Shown here one piece after another: positions 33,802 through 46,423 of a DNA stretch of 64,000 bases (its first letter is position 1; the number at the start of each line of letters is the position of its first letter). The translations under genes and the position numbers were made by a program. The notes beneath the pieces are model-generated. The model saw only the letters and a list, made by a program, of their open reading frames with translations, ran no database searches and was not told where the DNA came from. Source of the DNA: Eutypa lata (taxonomy: Eukaryota > Ascomycota > Sordariomycetes > Xylariales > Diatrypaceae). The DNA is taken from positions 124,001-188,000 of the forward strand of contig JAKULF010000017.1 of NCBI GenBank assembly GCA_022661535.1. The letters are read 5' to 3'.

Positions 33802-36224
33802 CTTTTTGCACCTCTACAATCAAATGACGTTGCTCTTCCTTCTGTGCTCAGTTAGACTTCACGGCAAAGTCATGATAGGCTACTTGATAACCCCTATAAT
33901 CCCGCACCTTTCCCAAAGATCCGGAATTATTCTAGACTCCTCTCCTAGAGTCTGAATCGAGTAGAGCTTTTCGATCCCGAATGATTCGGGATAGGAATCA
34001 TTCCTACCCAACTGCGAGATTTAGAACATCACGGCCCCCGAACAGCCACCACCGGTACCGAGTGCCGGTGTAGAGACGACCAATAGACGCGTCCGCATGG
34101 GATCAGGATTATACGATGCAACATAAGATCTGACCAGGTGTGTGAGGCGAAGCCCTCCTTATTGGAGTATTTCTTTAGCTGCAATACCGTATAGTAGATG
34201 CCGTGACAGGCTCATGGCTGAGACACCTCAAAAGGACGGTAGCAAAATAGTTAATAGTACACAGTTAGACAGTTGGTAAGAGCGAAGAACTCCGCATACA
34301 ACTAACTAAGCCGCTTCGAATGTGAGGGGGGTGGGGTTCATGAGGAGTTAGTTAGGGTAATGTGATATAATAAGCTTATACTTCTGACATAATGCGTAAC
34401 GTAAAAGACTGAGACATGACTCTGCAATTGGAGCATATCGAGCCTTCGCGCCGCATAATGGCAGGAACCGAGTCCGAAGGGGCATGATCCTTCGCTGTGA
34501 AGAAGTTGAGTTTAGTTTTGGCTGTCAGAAACAATGTGTTAGTCGAAAGCGGCCTTCTGAGTTGTATATTCCTGTGAGACGTCTCTACCAGTAGAATCTG
34601 CCTTACTGCTGATTTGCTAGTTCACCACTTAACCTAGATGGGATAGTTGTAATAAGTGAGAATATAGCACCGCTTTTAACGAATCCCCATTGGCTCAGGA
34701 GTATGCAGGATTTGGCGGATATGCCGGGTCAGCAGCACCGCAATGCTTGTTTGCCACAAGCTTTTTGAGTTAATAACTATCCAGTCGGCAAAAAGAAAAG
34801 GAAAGAAAATAGTGACGTGAAGAGGACAGTGAGTGCGCAGCCGGGAGATTATGCCAAGGAGGCAAATAAATCTGCTGGTATTTCTGCCTTCTATTAACGA
34901 ACTAGTGGATATTGCACTGAGTAGACTTGAGTTTGGCATGCAGTATGTAGCCGAGTCTTCACGCTGAGATTTTGTGAGAACATCTGTATAAACCTGTCAG
35001 AGCCGAACAGCGAATCACTCCGAGGCTAACTGCTCTACCGATGGACAGGAGTAGTAGGTGACAGCGGCAGCACCAGTGAGAGCGGATCAATCTTTGACCA
35101 CCCTACACCCAAAACCTCAATCATCATCCGTAAAACCAATCCTGTCCATAAACTACTAGGCCCAGATCATAGGGCGGGCATTCATTCATGTGGCAGCAAA
35201 AACCTGCTGTTCGTATGAAGGGATGGTGGGGATTGCAGGTAGGCGGGGTACTCCATTACGTAGGCAGGCCCCCGGACTCTATTGCCGCGAGTAGAGAATC
35301 GTAGAATAGAGAGTATCGAAACCTAACTAGTCTGGAGAGTATTAGTAATCCTTATTGTGTCGCTTGTCTATTATAGAGCTGGAGAAGCGTGGATAGAGGC
35401 TGCTGGTGGGACAAGGAAACCTAGATGGAGGGAAAGGAGAGAGATGGACCATAGGGGAAAGGGGGGCTATCAAAGCACGCAACAACCTCATTTGAGTCAC
35501 TATCATAATGTTGAATTAGATATCCGATCTTAATAGGGGGTGTTAGTTACTTCTGCATGTGACGGTGGCTCTTCGACATCACGATGGTAGTTAGCTACAT
35601 TAGGGTTATGTTCAGTACTGGCTACAGTCGCAGGCATGTTCCATCAATTCTCTGCAGCACTATTACTACATCTAACACGGATTGTGATGAAAGTATAAGA
35701 TTGTATGCTGTACGATTGTGAGTGTGGAGGCGATGCAGGATCATATAAAGTTATACACCCTCGACCCTTTTCTTAAATTATCAGAATTTCTGCACTCGGA
35801 AGGAAGTCTCATGAGTCTAGTACTGAAGTTGGGTGCTTCTCAGGCCCATGGGCTAATACTTGGAAAGTACGCAAGGATTATGATATGCAGCGTATATGCA
35901 GAGTAGCATTTATTATGGTGTTCTGAGACACCTAAGTATGTAGGTACATGTATGCATGTAGAGTTAATAGCTAATGATACAGAAGGTATGACATGACTGA
36001 TACTGTGGCTGGTATGGAGTTACAGTGCTTCTCAGGCCCGGCAACAATTATTTCCTCTGGTCGCCAATCCACCTCATACATGCGCAACTTCTGATTCCAA
36101 TATTCTGATTAAAGCACCTTTAGCGATCGGAACCGTGTTCCTTAGCTCCATAAACAGGCCCAGTTAGAGAGAAGTAGGCGATTCCTCGGTACCCGGAGAT
36201 CTCGTGATACATAGAAGCATCCAT
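33802..36224. other. Intergenic, 2.4 kb
   Basis: Short accidental frames only. No domains, splice-supported exons, RNA genes or ordered repeats are seen. Confidence 0.5.
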
Positions 36225-36635
36225 CTAGTGTTGCTCGGACTTAATTGGATCCTCCTGGATGGTGTTGGTGGATTCAGGGGTTGCCTTGCTCTTGGCTGCT
36301 GCTAGTTTCTGTCTCAACCTCTGTGAGGTCTGTTCTAGCCGAGATTGAATTTTAGTGAAGACATCAATGCGCTCGTCTAAAAGACGTGTGCCCTCCTCCA
36401 TCTCGGATCGTAGTCTAATGCGAGCATCAAGGTACTCATTTCTTAGACGTGTGTTCTCCTCCATGTTGGATTGAAGTTCAGTGACGACTTCAATGTCCGT
36501 GTCGTACAACAACGTGTGATACTTCTTGGTGCACTCCACCTGGTCAACTATCTGGGCAACCAGATAAATTTCTAGGTCAACCATCTGGCCAAGCAGCTGG
36601 ACAACCTCCTCGCTAACCAGGGTCACAGTCGCCAT
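36225..36635 (-). CDS. Small coiled-coil protein, function unknown
   Basis: An uninterrupted 136-codon frame with a good start context (CAACAACATGG). Residues 5-35 are hydrophobic and Val/Leu/Ile-rich but interspersed with acidic residues, so not a clear membrane helix. Residues 45-115 are a strong coiled-coil candidate. There, related segments repeat at about 23 residues (NMEENTRLRNEYLDARIRLR, then EMEEGTRLLDERIDV). The C-terminus is acidic and polar. No known domain. It lies alone in a gene-poor stretch, so an orphan or lineage-specific gene is likely, and a spurious frame cannot be excluded. Confidence 0.55.
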   Translation of the reverse strand: MATVTLVSEEVVQLLGQMVDLEIYLVAQIVDQVECTKKYHTLLYDTDIEVVTELQSNMEENTRLRNEYLDARIRLRSEMEEGTRLLDERIDVFTKIQSRLEQTSQRLRQKLAAAKSKATPESTNTIQEDPIKSEQH

Positions 36636-39019
36636 GTTGTTGGTTGAATTGAATTGGAAGAACTGATGATTAAGTTAAGATTTGTTGTCTAACGATAAGG
36701 TTGCCGAATTGGTCGAAAAATGTGTCTGCAGTGGCAGCCTCACAGTGGTTGAATGGCGGCTCGTTGCTTTCTGAGTGGAATCTACTGTCTCCTTTTGGGT
36801 CTCCGTTTGGTCTGATTGGTGTCAAGCGCCGAATGTTGGAATTCTTATATTTCTTGAAGAGCACTTGTGATGAGAAGCGTGCCTCTTAGGGATGGATGGG
36901 AGTTGTTTGAGATTGATAATCTGTTTTGATAGGGGCTAGACTTTGTTCCCACTGTCAACAATTGAAAAGTCCTGAAAAGTCTTGAATATTGCCTTGAAGC
37001 GGGGAGAATTTGATGACATCGAGCATACCTACGCAGGAGGTATTTGCAGGAGTGTCCAAAGAACTACATGTATGTGCATGCATTTGAATTGGTAGGATAT
37101 GAACTTAGGTAAGTTACGGCTCACCTTCCCCCAAATCAATTGCAGCAGCCCCCACAACGAAATTATGGTGTATTGCTATGTCTGTGATATACAGTTGTTG
37201 TCTGAAAGTCTAACTTGCAAGTGGCCGCCCGGAGTCATTTCTATACAATATGGAACTCTGAAGCCCCAAGGTCACGGTATTCATCACTTAGACCACCATT
37301 AATCCACCTGATCTGGCAGAAAGGCTACCTAGGTATGTTTAGAGAAATATTGTATGGATTCTGGCCTGGTAGTACCTAGGGCATGGTGGGCCCAGCTTAA
37401 TATGATGTATCTAGGGGTTAGCTATTCTCCGGGCTAGCTTTAGACACCTGCAGCCCACGATGCGTATGTCCAACATGTTAGCATCCACACAATTCGACAT
37501 CTACTACAACCCAGTCACGTCTATTCTATTGTTTTTATATAGGCTAACTTTCATGTAGGCTATAAGAGACTTTGGTAGGGTTGAATCATTAAAGTTCTTT
37601 TTTTGGACCGGGGTTATCTCATAGTGGGGCTTACGTAACTAAGATTAACCCCTTTCTACATTCACAAGATATTCTTCGAGACCACTGACCAGCCTTTCAA
37701 CACGAGATATTGGTGGTCTCAATTTTGCCTAGACTAATGGAATTATATATATCGGAGGTAGGAGCGTCTCCCTCTGTATTTGTATTGATCTTTGGAAATA
37801 GAATGCATAGGCTATGGCTATGATTGCTGCTGCACACGGAGAGACAACTTGAGTCCATGGGAAAAAGTGGACAACACGACGAATCGCCATAATGGGAAAT
37901 TAATACATAACTTCATAGTGACGGGCGAGGAGACAGCTCTCTCACATATGGCATATTGCTGCTTACTAAGGGCTTCCGAGATTGTTTCATGATATACTTG
38001 GAGAGTATTCAAGTCTATGGGGTTATTAATTAGGTTCTATATATTATGATATATCGCTTAGGGAAACATCAACTGGATAGTGTAATCGATCTATTCATTT
38101 CTACAGATGTGAAGTACAGTTAGAGTCAGAAGGGGAATCCCTCCATTAGGCTGTAGGACATATGTTACCGGTCTGGTGGTCCTCTTTCCACACCCTTATA
38201 TTAGACTATTCTGTTGCATGACACTGACAAACATCTAGTTGTAAGTTGAAATCAACAGCCCAAAAGCGACATTGGCCAAATAACAAATAAACCATATATG
38301 GACTCTACATGCTGTAGAGGCTTACATAGCACTTAAATTACCAGTAGCACCGTTTCGAATTTCCAACACGTGACATATGGCCCATGCGAGTGTTGTATGT
38401 CGTTCTATGTAGATATTACTGCTATTGTGTTATAAGGTACTTTCCACTAGGTTACAGTCTGGGGGAAGAATGGGAATGAAGAAGCAAGTCCCCACCAAGG
38501 TGGCAGTTTTCTTAGTACCAGTTATTGAATACTGATTACCATTGTTCGTGTTCTTCTAGCAGCTCTTGGTATTATAACATAAATTTACCCAAATGCCATG
38601 TTGATTCAGGCTCTCTTTTCTTCCTTGGGATACCTACTTACATAGTGCTCCATGGTCTTCTAGCGGTCTACCTCGTGCAGGCAACTCCAATCACGTTACC
38701 TTCATGTTAGTATCAGTAAAACCGTTACCCAGGGCAGTACATGATAACGTATCTACGAATGTACTTATCTAAATATTCTGCAGGCAACTACGAAGTGGCG
38801 CTAGCGTCGTTTTAGCGGCTTATTGTAGGCAATCACTGGGCAGGGAGGCACGTGGACACCTTTTTTACAACCATTTTTCACATTCACTTTTACGACCTTC
38901 ACCTCCACACTCTCCCACTGTTATTCAGTGCACCTTTCCTTTCAGACATCAACATCACAAAGACCGACAACTTCTATCTTCCCTCTCCTACCCTAGCTGA
39001 GGACAGCGACCACGTCAAG
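36636..39019. other. Intergenic, 2.4 kb
   Basis: No supported gene. Short frames on both strands begin at non-ATG codons or lack coding character. Confidence 0.5.
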
Positions 39020-40736
39020 ATGTCTTCCAACGCAGTGATTGTGCACCCTCAACGGAGAAACATTTTCGACAGACTACCGAATGAGATGATCGTTAAGATC
39101 GCAGAGTCAATGGGCCCTGAAGACAGAGCAACCTTTTCCATGTTTTCCTCGCGCACCAACAGAGTTGTGGGCGACAGACGCTACGATGACAATGTCAGAG
39201 AAGGAGAGCTTTCGCTCGTGCGCGTTGCCGCCCAGGCAGGCAACATTGAAATACTCGAACGTCTGGAAAGATTGGCCAGAGATGACGTCGTCAACTGGAA
39301 CGTCCTACCACCCACCAACCCCGACATCCAGGATGTCGACATGGATGATGTCGAGTGGATTGATTTCCTTGATGACGATGCTGATGGCTGGACAGCGCTT
39401 CATATCGCAGCAGCTTTCGGCAACGAGAACATCATCAATTTCTTGTGGGAACGTGGCGTTCCTATCGATACCCCTGACACGACGATGCCTATCGGCCTAA
39501 CGCCGCTTTTCTAGTAAGTAATTTTCGTAGTTATTTTCTGCACTTTGTAGTTAGCTCCAGCACTTGAGATTACTAGAAGGGGCATGCCTGGGAGTCAGAA
39601 CTCCCGAACGACTCCCAAACAAACCTTATGCCTTGTTTAAGGTATACCTCAAGGAAGCAATTGCTAACTCCAGATATCGCAGTGCGGCCCATTCAGAGAA
39701 TGCAGATGAGATGCTTCCAATTCTCCAAGCCTACGGCGCGGATATCGATGCACTTGTTTATGAACGATCTGAGCCGTTAATCGCCTATGTGATCAGAGAG
39801 GGTCGGTATCAGACGGCCGTGTCGCTTTTGCGTGCTGGAGCGAACCATACGTACGAAGATCATCACCAAAAGACTCTTCTGCATCTTTGCTGTCAGGCCG
39901 ACCCTTCCGGTACCGACCCTGACGACTGGTACGAACTTATTAATCAACTAATCTCCATGGAAGTTGATGCGACTGGTGTAGACGACAGAGGATTCACACC
40001 TCTTCACTATGCCGTCCAGAGGCAGCACGGATGGGACATTAGGCCATACAGCCTACTCATTGAGGCTGGAGCATCGATTGACAAAGACACGAACAATGAG
40101 GGAGAAACCGTATTTGCACTCCTCTGCAAAGCAGGATATACCTCTTCCCAAGCGGTCCAGAGACTCGACCGCGTTATCGCTCGATGGAAGATAGATCTTG
40201 AGCAGGAAGATGATAAAAAGGCCACCTGTCTGTACCGTGCCCTGGAGAACTCCCTACACCAATTGAAAGACAGTCTCCCGATGAAAGTAGCGAATACCCT
40301 TTTGAGACATGGGGCGAGTCCTGACGATCATTTTGAGTGGTTCATTAAAATGCCTGGCTCAGAGGCTCTTTCCAATCTCCTCGCGTATCATGGCGCTATG
40401 GATGGATATTCCGAGGCCAATATGGAGGGCCTTTATGACTCTGCGTTAGAGTCCGGCGATCAGGAATTTGTTAGCCGCGTCTTTGACAACTGGCTAGACC
40501 GGTACGAAGGATACGCTGACGAATGGTATTATGCATGGGTGCGCCGTAAGAGAGGTTTGGATACAGACGATGAGGAGCAGTATGATGATGAGGAGGAGGA
40601 GGAAAAGGACGACGAGGACAACGAGGACAACGAGGATGATGAGGATGACGAAGACGACGAGAACGCCGAAGACGACGAAGATAACGAAGACAACGAAGAT
40701 GATGAAGACAACGAGGAAAACGAGGACGAGAAGTAG
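39020..40736 (+). pseudogene. F-box/ankyrin-repeat protein gene with an unjoinable exon boundary
   Basis: Exon 1 starts at ATG 39020 and runs to 39513. It begins with an F-box-like segment (FDRLPNEMIVKIAESMG, about residues 15-31) and then an ankyrin repeat (DGWTALHIAAAFGNENII). A GTAAGT donor follows at 39514. Exon 2, from about 39,555 to 40,736, encodes three to five more ankyrin-like units (for example GFTPLHYAVQRQ) and ends in a ~50-residue Asp/Glu tail. Every AG acceptor I tried near 39,550-39,640 gives a stop or the wrong phase. The best-looking join reads TAT-TAG, as if from CAG. So the gene appears broken, or uses a splice site I cannot recognise. Ankyrin repeats bind proteins; with an F-box the intact protein would be an SCF adaptor. 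Confidence 0.6.
40576..40734 (+). repeat. GAN-codon repeat encoding an acidic tail
   Basis: A run of GAG, GAC, GAT, GAA and AAC codons codes almost only for Asp, Glu and Asn. Imperfect units of 9-12 bp (GACGAGGACAAC-like) repeat in frame. It is the C-terminus of the F-box/ankyrin gene and likely length-variable between strains. Confidence 0.75.
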
Positions 40737-43297
40737 TTTGGTACGGGATTAAGGGTAAAGGTCAGGCTGGCGCTGAGACCATCAGGCTATGTATGGCAAG
40801 CTGGAATTTCCTCAAGTCTCTAAATAAGAGAGTTTCAGTACAGGGAGTGTGTAGTGAGATTCTGGCTACGAAAGGCTTCGGGAATCAGACGCTATAACTC
40901 TATGGACTTGAAACATTAGGGATTGTACCGGATTGCAATGGAATTACTGGCTTCATAGGATGGCACAATAATACCTAATGCTGGAAAGGATAAATATGGA
41001 TGGTTCACGGAAGGAGCAGCTTATTACAGAGGGAAATACCTCATGTTATTCCATACTTGTCTACTCACCCAGAAAAGTTCTACCTTAAGTAGGTAGATAA
41101 GTAGGTAGGCGGCACGCTTCTCAAGCCGTGGGAGCAGATTGAATCCTGCTCTGCAACTATCAAGATACAATAATTTCGCTGTCACTCGTTCTCTTTGCTG
41201 AAATACAGGCTACTGAACTCGATTGACTAAGGATTGACTCAGGTATCAACTACTTCCAGAGAGGAGAGGAATGTATGCTTATATACACGACTAGCCAAAC
41301 TTCCTTGTAATGATACCATCCACTACTCCATTTTTGCCCCCCAGTTGCAACACTTTCTTTAAAAGACTTCGAGAATCTACTGACTGCGCTACATGTCTAT
41401 CAGTTTTCTCCAATTTCCTAAAAATTCTAGTGTTTATGTCGATTAGAATCATATTTCGTCCTCTTCGTCTAATTATTCTATTGGCCTGCACCCGTCTACT
41501 CTTCTAGCCTCGTACTCGTCTTAGCCTATGGAAATCCACTGCTATTAAACTGCAGAATATGAATATGAGTGTGCCCTTGATATCAACTAAGCCTTATTCG
41601 AGATCTGTCACAGCATGGTCAATGGCACATATATCAGTCAAGAAAGCTGGTGCATTATGAAGCAAGATATTTCTACCAATCTACAACCGCTCAATGAATT
41701 CCACCCATTTAGCCAACACGGTCAATCGTGCATTAGCCCTTCCAATAAGGTCAACTACAGGACTAATCTAACCGCAACATCAACGCCACTATGTTCTACG
41801 ATAGATCACACAACTAGACAAGACAAAGCCAAGTCTTCGGCTAGCTAAACCCTAAGCCTGCATACTGCCTAAGACGACCCGATGCCGAGTGCTTCATTGT
41901 AGGCTAAGGACTTGGGCTCCGTGAGAAGCTGGCAAACGGTAGGTTACGTATTGATGCGCGTTGTTACCTTTTTGCGGATGTAGTGTTCGTTACCGCGGTA
42001 TTTGGAAGGGGTGAACTAAACCTTGGGTAAAACCGACGAAGGTGAGGATGGAAGAATCGAGATGGACGGAGGTTTGGGCGAAGGGAGGATGATATGTACG
42101 GAATACTATTTTGTCGCCTTGTTTTAAAGGATTAGCCTACGTCGATGTTGAAACTTTGCTGTTTAGTAAAATAGCAACCAAATATTTATCCTTCCATCGG
42201 CTGTAGACACGAAATCTATCAGTAAAGTCTCTGCAGAAGCTTTGACCGAGCTTAATTAAGCAATACACGGTATAATTAAAACCTAACCCAGCACGCTTCA
42301 AAATGCTCCACGAAAGGTCATGGGATAGGTAGCTAAGCTGTGTTGCATTACTGGACAAACGTACGTACGTACAAGCGTACCCGTTGCACATACACACATA
42401 CACACATACGCACATACACACATACACACATACACACGTACATACTACATACATACATACCTACTTGCTGCACATATATACCAAAATTACAAATAAATTC
42501 CTACCAGCGATACCACCCATTGGCAACTGAGACAGGTGCAAGGTTTAGCAATCCTACGGGGTTGTCGGGGCCCTGCCTGGCTCAGCCACCAATAGGTGGG
42601 TCTCAGATACGGCAACAATTCCGAGGATGTTCTGCAGGACTAGGGTTCGAGCCGCAAACTAAGTACCGCCCGGGGCGCAGTAGTCATGGAGGCTGGACAC
42701 AAGATCCATGAGCTGGGCCTGATATTTTTTTGGTATTTTTTTTTATTTTTATTTTTTTTTATGTTTTGTGTCTGTCCTAGTGGACGGACCTATTCTGGCT
42801 GCCATCCATCACCAATATAGAATCTAATAACCACTCACTACTTTCTGTCACCTATCTAGTGGCACATATAAGTATGTATCTAAGAGCAATCATTATTTAC
42901 ATCAGGTACCGTCCTCTTGAAGCGCTTTTTGGCAATCCTATGGACCTAGGCCCATCGTGTTATTCTATTACCTACGTCCATAATATCCAAGTGGGATGCA
43001 ATGGAATTCAATAAGAATACTTAATAACTCCGTCTAGCATCCAGTTCCTACAAGTTCAAGCATAACATCTATTTCCTAAAAGACCTTGTACGCTACGAAT
43101 TAAATAAGTGTTTGTACGAAAAGTTATTGTTCTATTTAATCACGCTCAGTACATACATAGGTCAGGCAGGTATGTATGACAGTTATGTCGCCTGAGACTG
43201 AACCTTCCCAATGGTAGATTCAGATATCACTAGACAATTGAGCGGGATTAGGTTCTTCTATCAAATATTATGGCCTAGGGCTATATCAGATCCTTAT
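40737..43297. other. Intergenic, 2.6 kb, with a microsatellite
   Basis: No gene seen. An ACACATAC-type microsatellite lies at about 42,387-42,440, followed by ATAC steps to about 42,463. A segment at 42,520-42,780 ends in a T-rich tail and contains GGTTCGAGCC, vaguely tRNA/SINE-like but not convincing. Confidence 0.5.
42387..42463. repeat. ACACATAC / ATAC microsatellite
   Basis: About six 8-bp ACACATAC units with minor variants (one ACGC, one ACGT), followed by an ATAC tetranucleotide run. Confidence 0.85.
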
Positions 43298-43558
43298 CTA
43301 TTCTTCTGCTATGAGACCAAGGTGTGTTTCCTTCTGATGTTGGCGTAGGGTCGCCTTTGTTTTGCAAGGCTTCCCGCACTCGCTGCAGGGGAACCTATTG
43401 TCAGAGGTATCCCTCTTAACGGAGGTCTTCTTAGCAGCAGTCTTTTCCTTGGAAGACGCCTTTCTCTTCTTCTTGTTACTTGCTGCATTCTATCTATTCT
43501 GGGCTAAACTCCCTCTGCCCCAGGGTTTTGTCCCTCTAAATTCCGTAGACGTGGACAT
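43298..43558 (-). pseudogene. Tiny C2H2 zinc-finger gene with one in-frame TAG
   Basis: From ATG 43558 (MSTSTEFRG...) a single frame runs to a TAG at 43,300-43,298, interrupted once by TAG at 43,492-43,490. After the interruption comes a Lys-rich stretch and then a textbook C2H2 finger: CSECGKPC...TLRQHQKETH, that is C-x2-C-x12-H-x4-H. The total would be 86 codons. The stop fits CAG to TAG. Alternatively the TAG ends a small intron whose acceptor is GATAG. A single finger plus basic tail suggests nucleic-acid binding, but the role is unknown. Confidence 0.5.
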
Positions 43559-43895
43559 TGGGACCTTGTGGGTTGCCCTTCCCTACGATCTTCCAATCTT
43601 CCAATCTTCCAATTCTCCATCCCCCCCCCCCCCCTCCTCCCCCAACTGAGCAAGAGCCAATGATCTCTTGGATCATGGGTGAGACTTGCCACCCTGAACC
43701 TAAAACTCTTGTATGGTCTCGGAACTATGGTGCCACACGTACTACCCGGCGGCAGAGGTAGAATTGACGAAAAGACGAAGATGACAATATCCATGATTCA
43801 GTGTCGTAATGACCGGTAATGGGTGTGTAAGTACTGAGTGTGGGAAAATGAAGGAAAGAAAACAGAAATGAGTAACGCGGTCTAGCGTATGTATG

Positions 43896-44520
43896 TCATG
43901 GTAGACAACAGTAGTAGCAGGCTTGGAGCGTGGTTATGGTGGCACACCTATTGACCGGCGGCAAGTGTCCAAACCACACCAGTGCGCACCGGGTTACCGT
44001 TCGTCTCGTACTCCTCTGGGACAGTTCCGAGCTCATGATCCGGCCAAATGGCCAATCTCCCGGTTTCTTGGAAAGTTTGCCTTTCTCGGCAATGATTCTT
44101 AGGAAATCTTTCATCTCCGCATCGGAATAGTGGTTGTTCATCTTTATCGTCTTATCGTTTCTTTGCTTCATCGTGGAGACGTATCTCCATAGTACCGTTG
44201 TCCGTTTCAGCAAGTGTTTGCCAAATCGAGAAGTTGGCACTACAGCGTACCTGGAGATCTTCTCTCCACCATTCCGTCCTAGGAAGTCCCTCCTTAGACA
44301 GAGATGGTGTAGTGGTAGTAGACCTTCCTCGTCCTGGTGGTTCACATTTACGCCTTGTTTGAGGAACCACCGGAAGAATTTGGTGGTAGATGGCGCTGGG
44401 TCGCAGAACTCGAAAATAGTCGTCCTGTGTTGGTCGCTGAATGCCCTGGGACTGGGGCGGATCACACTATCCGGAGATAGGTGTCCTAGGCTTGTGGCCA
44501 ATAGCTTCGAGAGAGCCCCG
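43896..44520 (-). pseudogene. Ankyrin-like gene remnant
   Basis: An open frame without a usable ATG; it continues upstream to about 44,530 before closing. One segment reads as an ankyrin repeat (FLKQGVNVNHQDEEGLLPLHHLCL) after a spacer. The rest has no clear domain. No splice-supported upstream exon is visible. I read it as a fragment of an ankyrin gene like the one at 39-40.7 kb, though an unrecognised intron-containing gene is possible. Confidence 0.35.
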
Positions 44521-45270
44521 GATTGACTTTGTAGTCCAAGTCGACATCACTGCCTTGTTTCTCCTCTGTAACACTGAGTGTCACTATTCCTGAATAGGAG
44601 CTGGAAACCAGGGTGTTAGCATATGTTCAGAAGGGATGAGAAGAGGTAAAAAGGTGTTACCTACCTAAACAACAGACAGGACCTAGAACGCCCATTTGAA
44701 GGGGGCCTTTAAGTTGAATATGCCGTGCTCATCTAGCCCCGTATGGATAGAGCGCCGTGGTGGGCTGTCCTCAGATGGACGAGGTGAGAGCGAAGGAAAA
44801 GTTTCCGGCTGTTGTCAACGAACATTCCGTCTCACGGACTGGTCTGTCCTGACGATCCATGCTTTCTAAGCGCGTTTGTTCATATCTTCAGTGCCGTTTT
44901 AACTTGGGCTTGGACACGTCTGTCACAAGCTGTCGAATTCTCTTGCGTACCTGTAGGAGCTAGGATCCCGCTGGCTATCACTCCAGCTCATTCCTTGTGT
45001 CATTGGCACAACTTGAACACCCACCAGCCACCCCCACGGTAGAAGAGAGGGAAGTTTGTGGTGGAACCTCTCGCTCTTCCCTCACGTCGGCCAAGTTCGT
45101 TCTAGGAGGTGTGGTCAACCTTAAAGACTGACTTGGGCTGCCGCAGTGAAGCACCGTCCCAGTGCCGTGTTGCCAATCGTCGACCAGGCATTTTGAGATT
45201 TCCCAAATAGCCTGCTGGTTCCCTCGAGAGTCGGTCCCGTCCCCCTCTTTTCTATTTCTTTTGTCCCTGT

Positions 45271-45273
45271 CTC

Positions 45274-45304
<31 letters not shown>

Positions 45305-45395
45305 TTTTGGTGGAAGAAAACAAAAGAAAATAAAGAGGAAAATGTAATGAAGAAATAAAGGGAAAAAAAAAAAAGAAAAAAAAAAAAAGAAAGAC
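45271..45395. repeat. Poly-T / poly-A pair
   Basis: About 30 T residues (45,271-45,308, with few interruptions) are followed by an A-rich purine tract (45,310-45,400). The strand can fold back on itself. It could be the fused tails of two retroposed sequences or a simple expansion. Confidence 0.6.
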
Positions 45396-45559
45396 CAAGA
45401 AAAACGAAGGAAAAAAAGGAAGGAAAAGACTTTTTTCCATGTTTTGTATTTTCCGATTCTTCGCGGTAGCCAACTGGTCTCGGGCGACGTGACTCCACTT
45501 CGCCCTAAAAGGATTGTTAAATTTCCCTTCAGCTAAGTCAATATGTAGTTCGTTTCAAC

Positions 45560-46313
45560 TTACTGCATCACGTCTACAGAGATCGCATGGCCCTTGGCTG
45601 TCATCTCCCGTTCTACAGCTCCCCAGCTGCCCTTCTTCAGTTTACCGAACATATGATCATCGTTCGGCTCGGTGAATTCCGCCTTGTCTGCGATGGACAA
45701 GAGCAGGTCTCGAACAGCGTCTGGGCCGGAGCCGAAGAACTCCAAGAGGAGGAGTGCTTCGGCACTGCGGCCGTTTGATTTCGAGCCTCTTGGCTTCGAG
45801 GCTTTTGACTTCGAGGCCCAGATCTTGCCGTGCCCTGAGCCTGACCACCAAGTTGTAGCCGTTGCCAATACTAGATGAATATAGGTTAAGAAAGCATGGA
45901 AGGTTTTAAAAAGCATGGAAGTTTTTGAAAAGCATGGAAGTTTTTGAAAAAGCATGGAAGGGTGTCCGAAGAACCATCGCTGGACCATCGTCCGCTGTTT
46001 GGGTTATTAGAAACAGTAGGTTTATGAGTAGGATGAAGGAATACTTACTATCAGCGTTGGCAACGGCTTGCCTGGTGGCTCTGCAAAGAAGATATGTTGA
46101 GGTTGGGATGAGATCCACCTTTGGAGCATTGGTACCAGTGCCCCCAGCAGCGATGTCAGCAGCTTTTTGAACCTCCCGTAGGTGGCGCGTGACGGCTTCG
46201 TTATGCGGCGCATCCGTATTGTGCTGACGGTGCGGTCCGCCGCACCAGGGGTGGTGGCAATACCGATATTGGTCAGCCGCCAAGATACCGGCAACAGGAG
46301 TGTTAGCCTGAGC
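45560..46313 (-). CDS. Unrecognised Cys/His-rich protein, 5' end uncertain
   Basis: Two exons join well: 46,3xx-46,049 and 45,870-45,560 around a 178-nt intron (GTAAGTATT...CATCTAG). The first exon contains CHHPWCGGPHRQH, a compact Cys/His cluster that could bind zinc. The second is basic then acidic and ends at 45,560. There is no ATG in the first exon. An acceptor at 46,307 (GCTCAG) or the upstream frame through a TAG at 46,316-46,314 would link it to the gene at 46,424-46,960. Together these may be one degraded or multi-exon zinc-finger gene. The intron holds a short ~19-bp tandem repeat. Confidence 0.4.
45888..45962. repeat. ~19-bp tandem repeat within an intron
   Basis: Four copies of a unit like AAAAGCATGGAAGTTTTTG lie inside the predicted 45,871-46,048 intron. 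Confidence 0.75.
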
Positions 46314-46423
46314 CTACCCGTTGTGGACTAACAGGTGGGCTTGCATTTCTAGGTCCTGGGCGGCCAAGCCCTGGTCCTGTTGGCACCTGAAGTGGCAGCC
46401 ACCACCCCAGCGTCACCGCATCC

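Noticed and set aside
42520..42780. SINE-like unit with GGTTCGAGCC and a T-rich tail
   Set aside because: The B-box match is imperfect, no A box at the right distance is visible and no target duplication was found.
45121..45498. Minus-strand frame rich in Phe and Lys
   Set aside because: It is generated by the poly-T/poly-A tracts.
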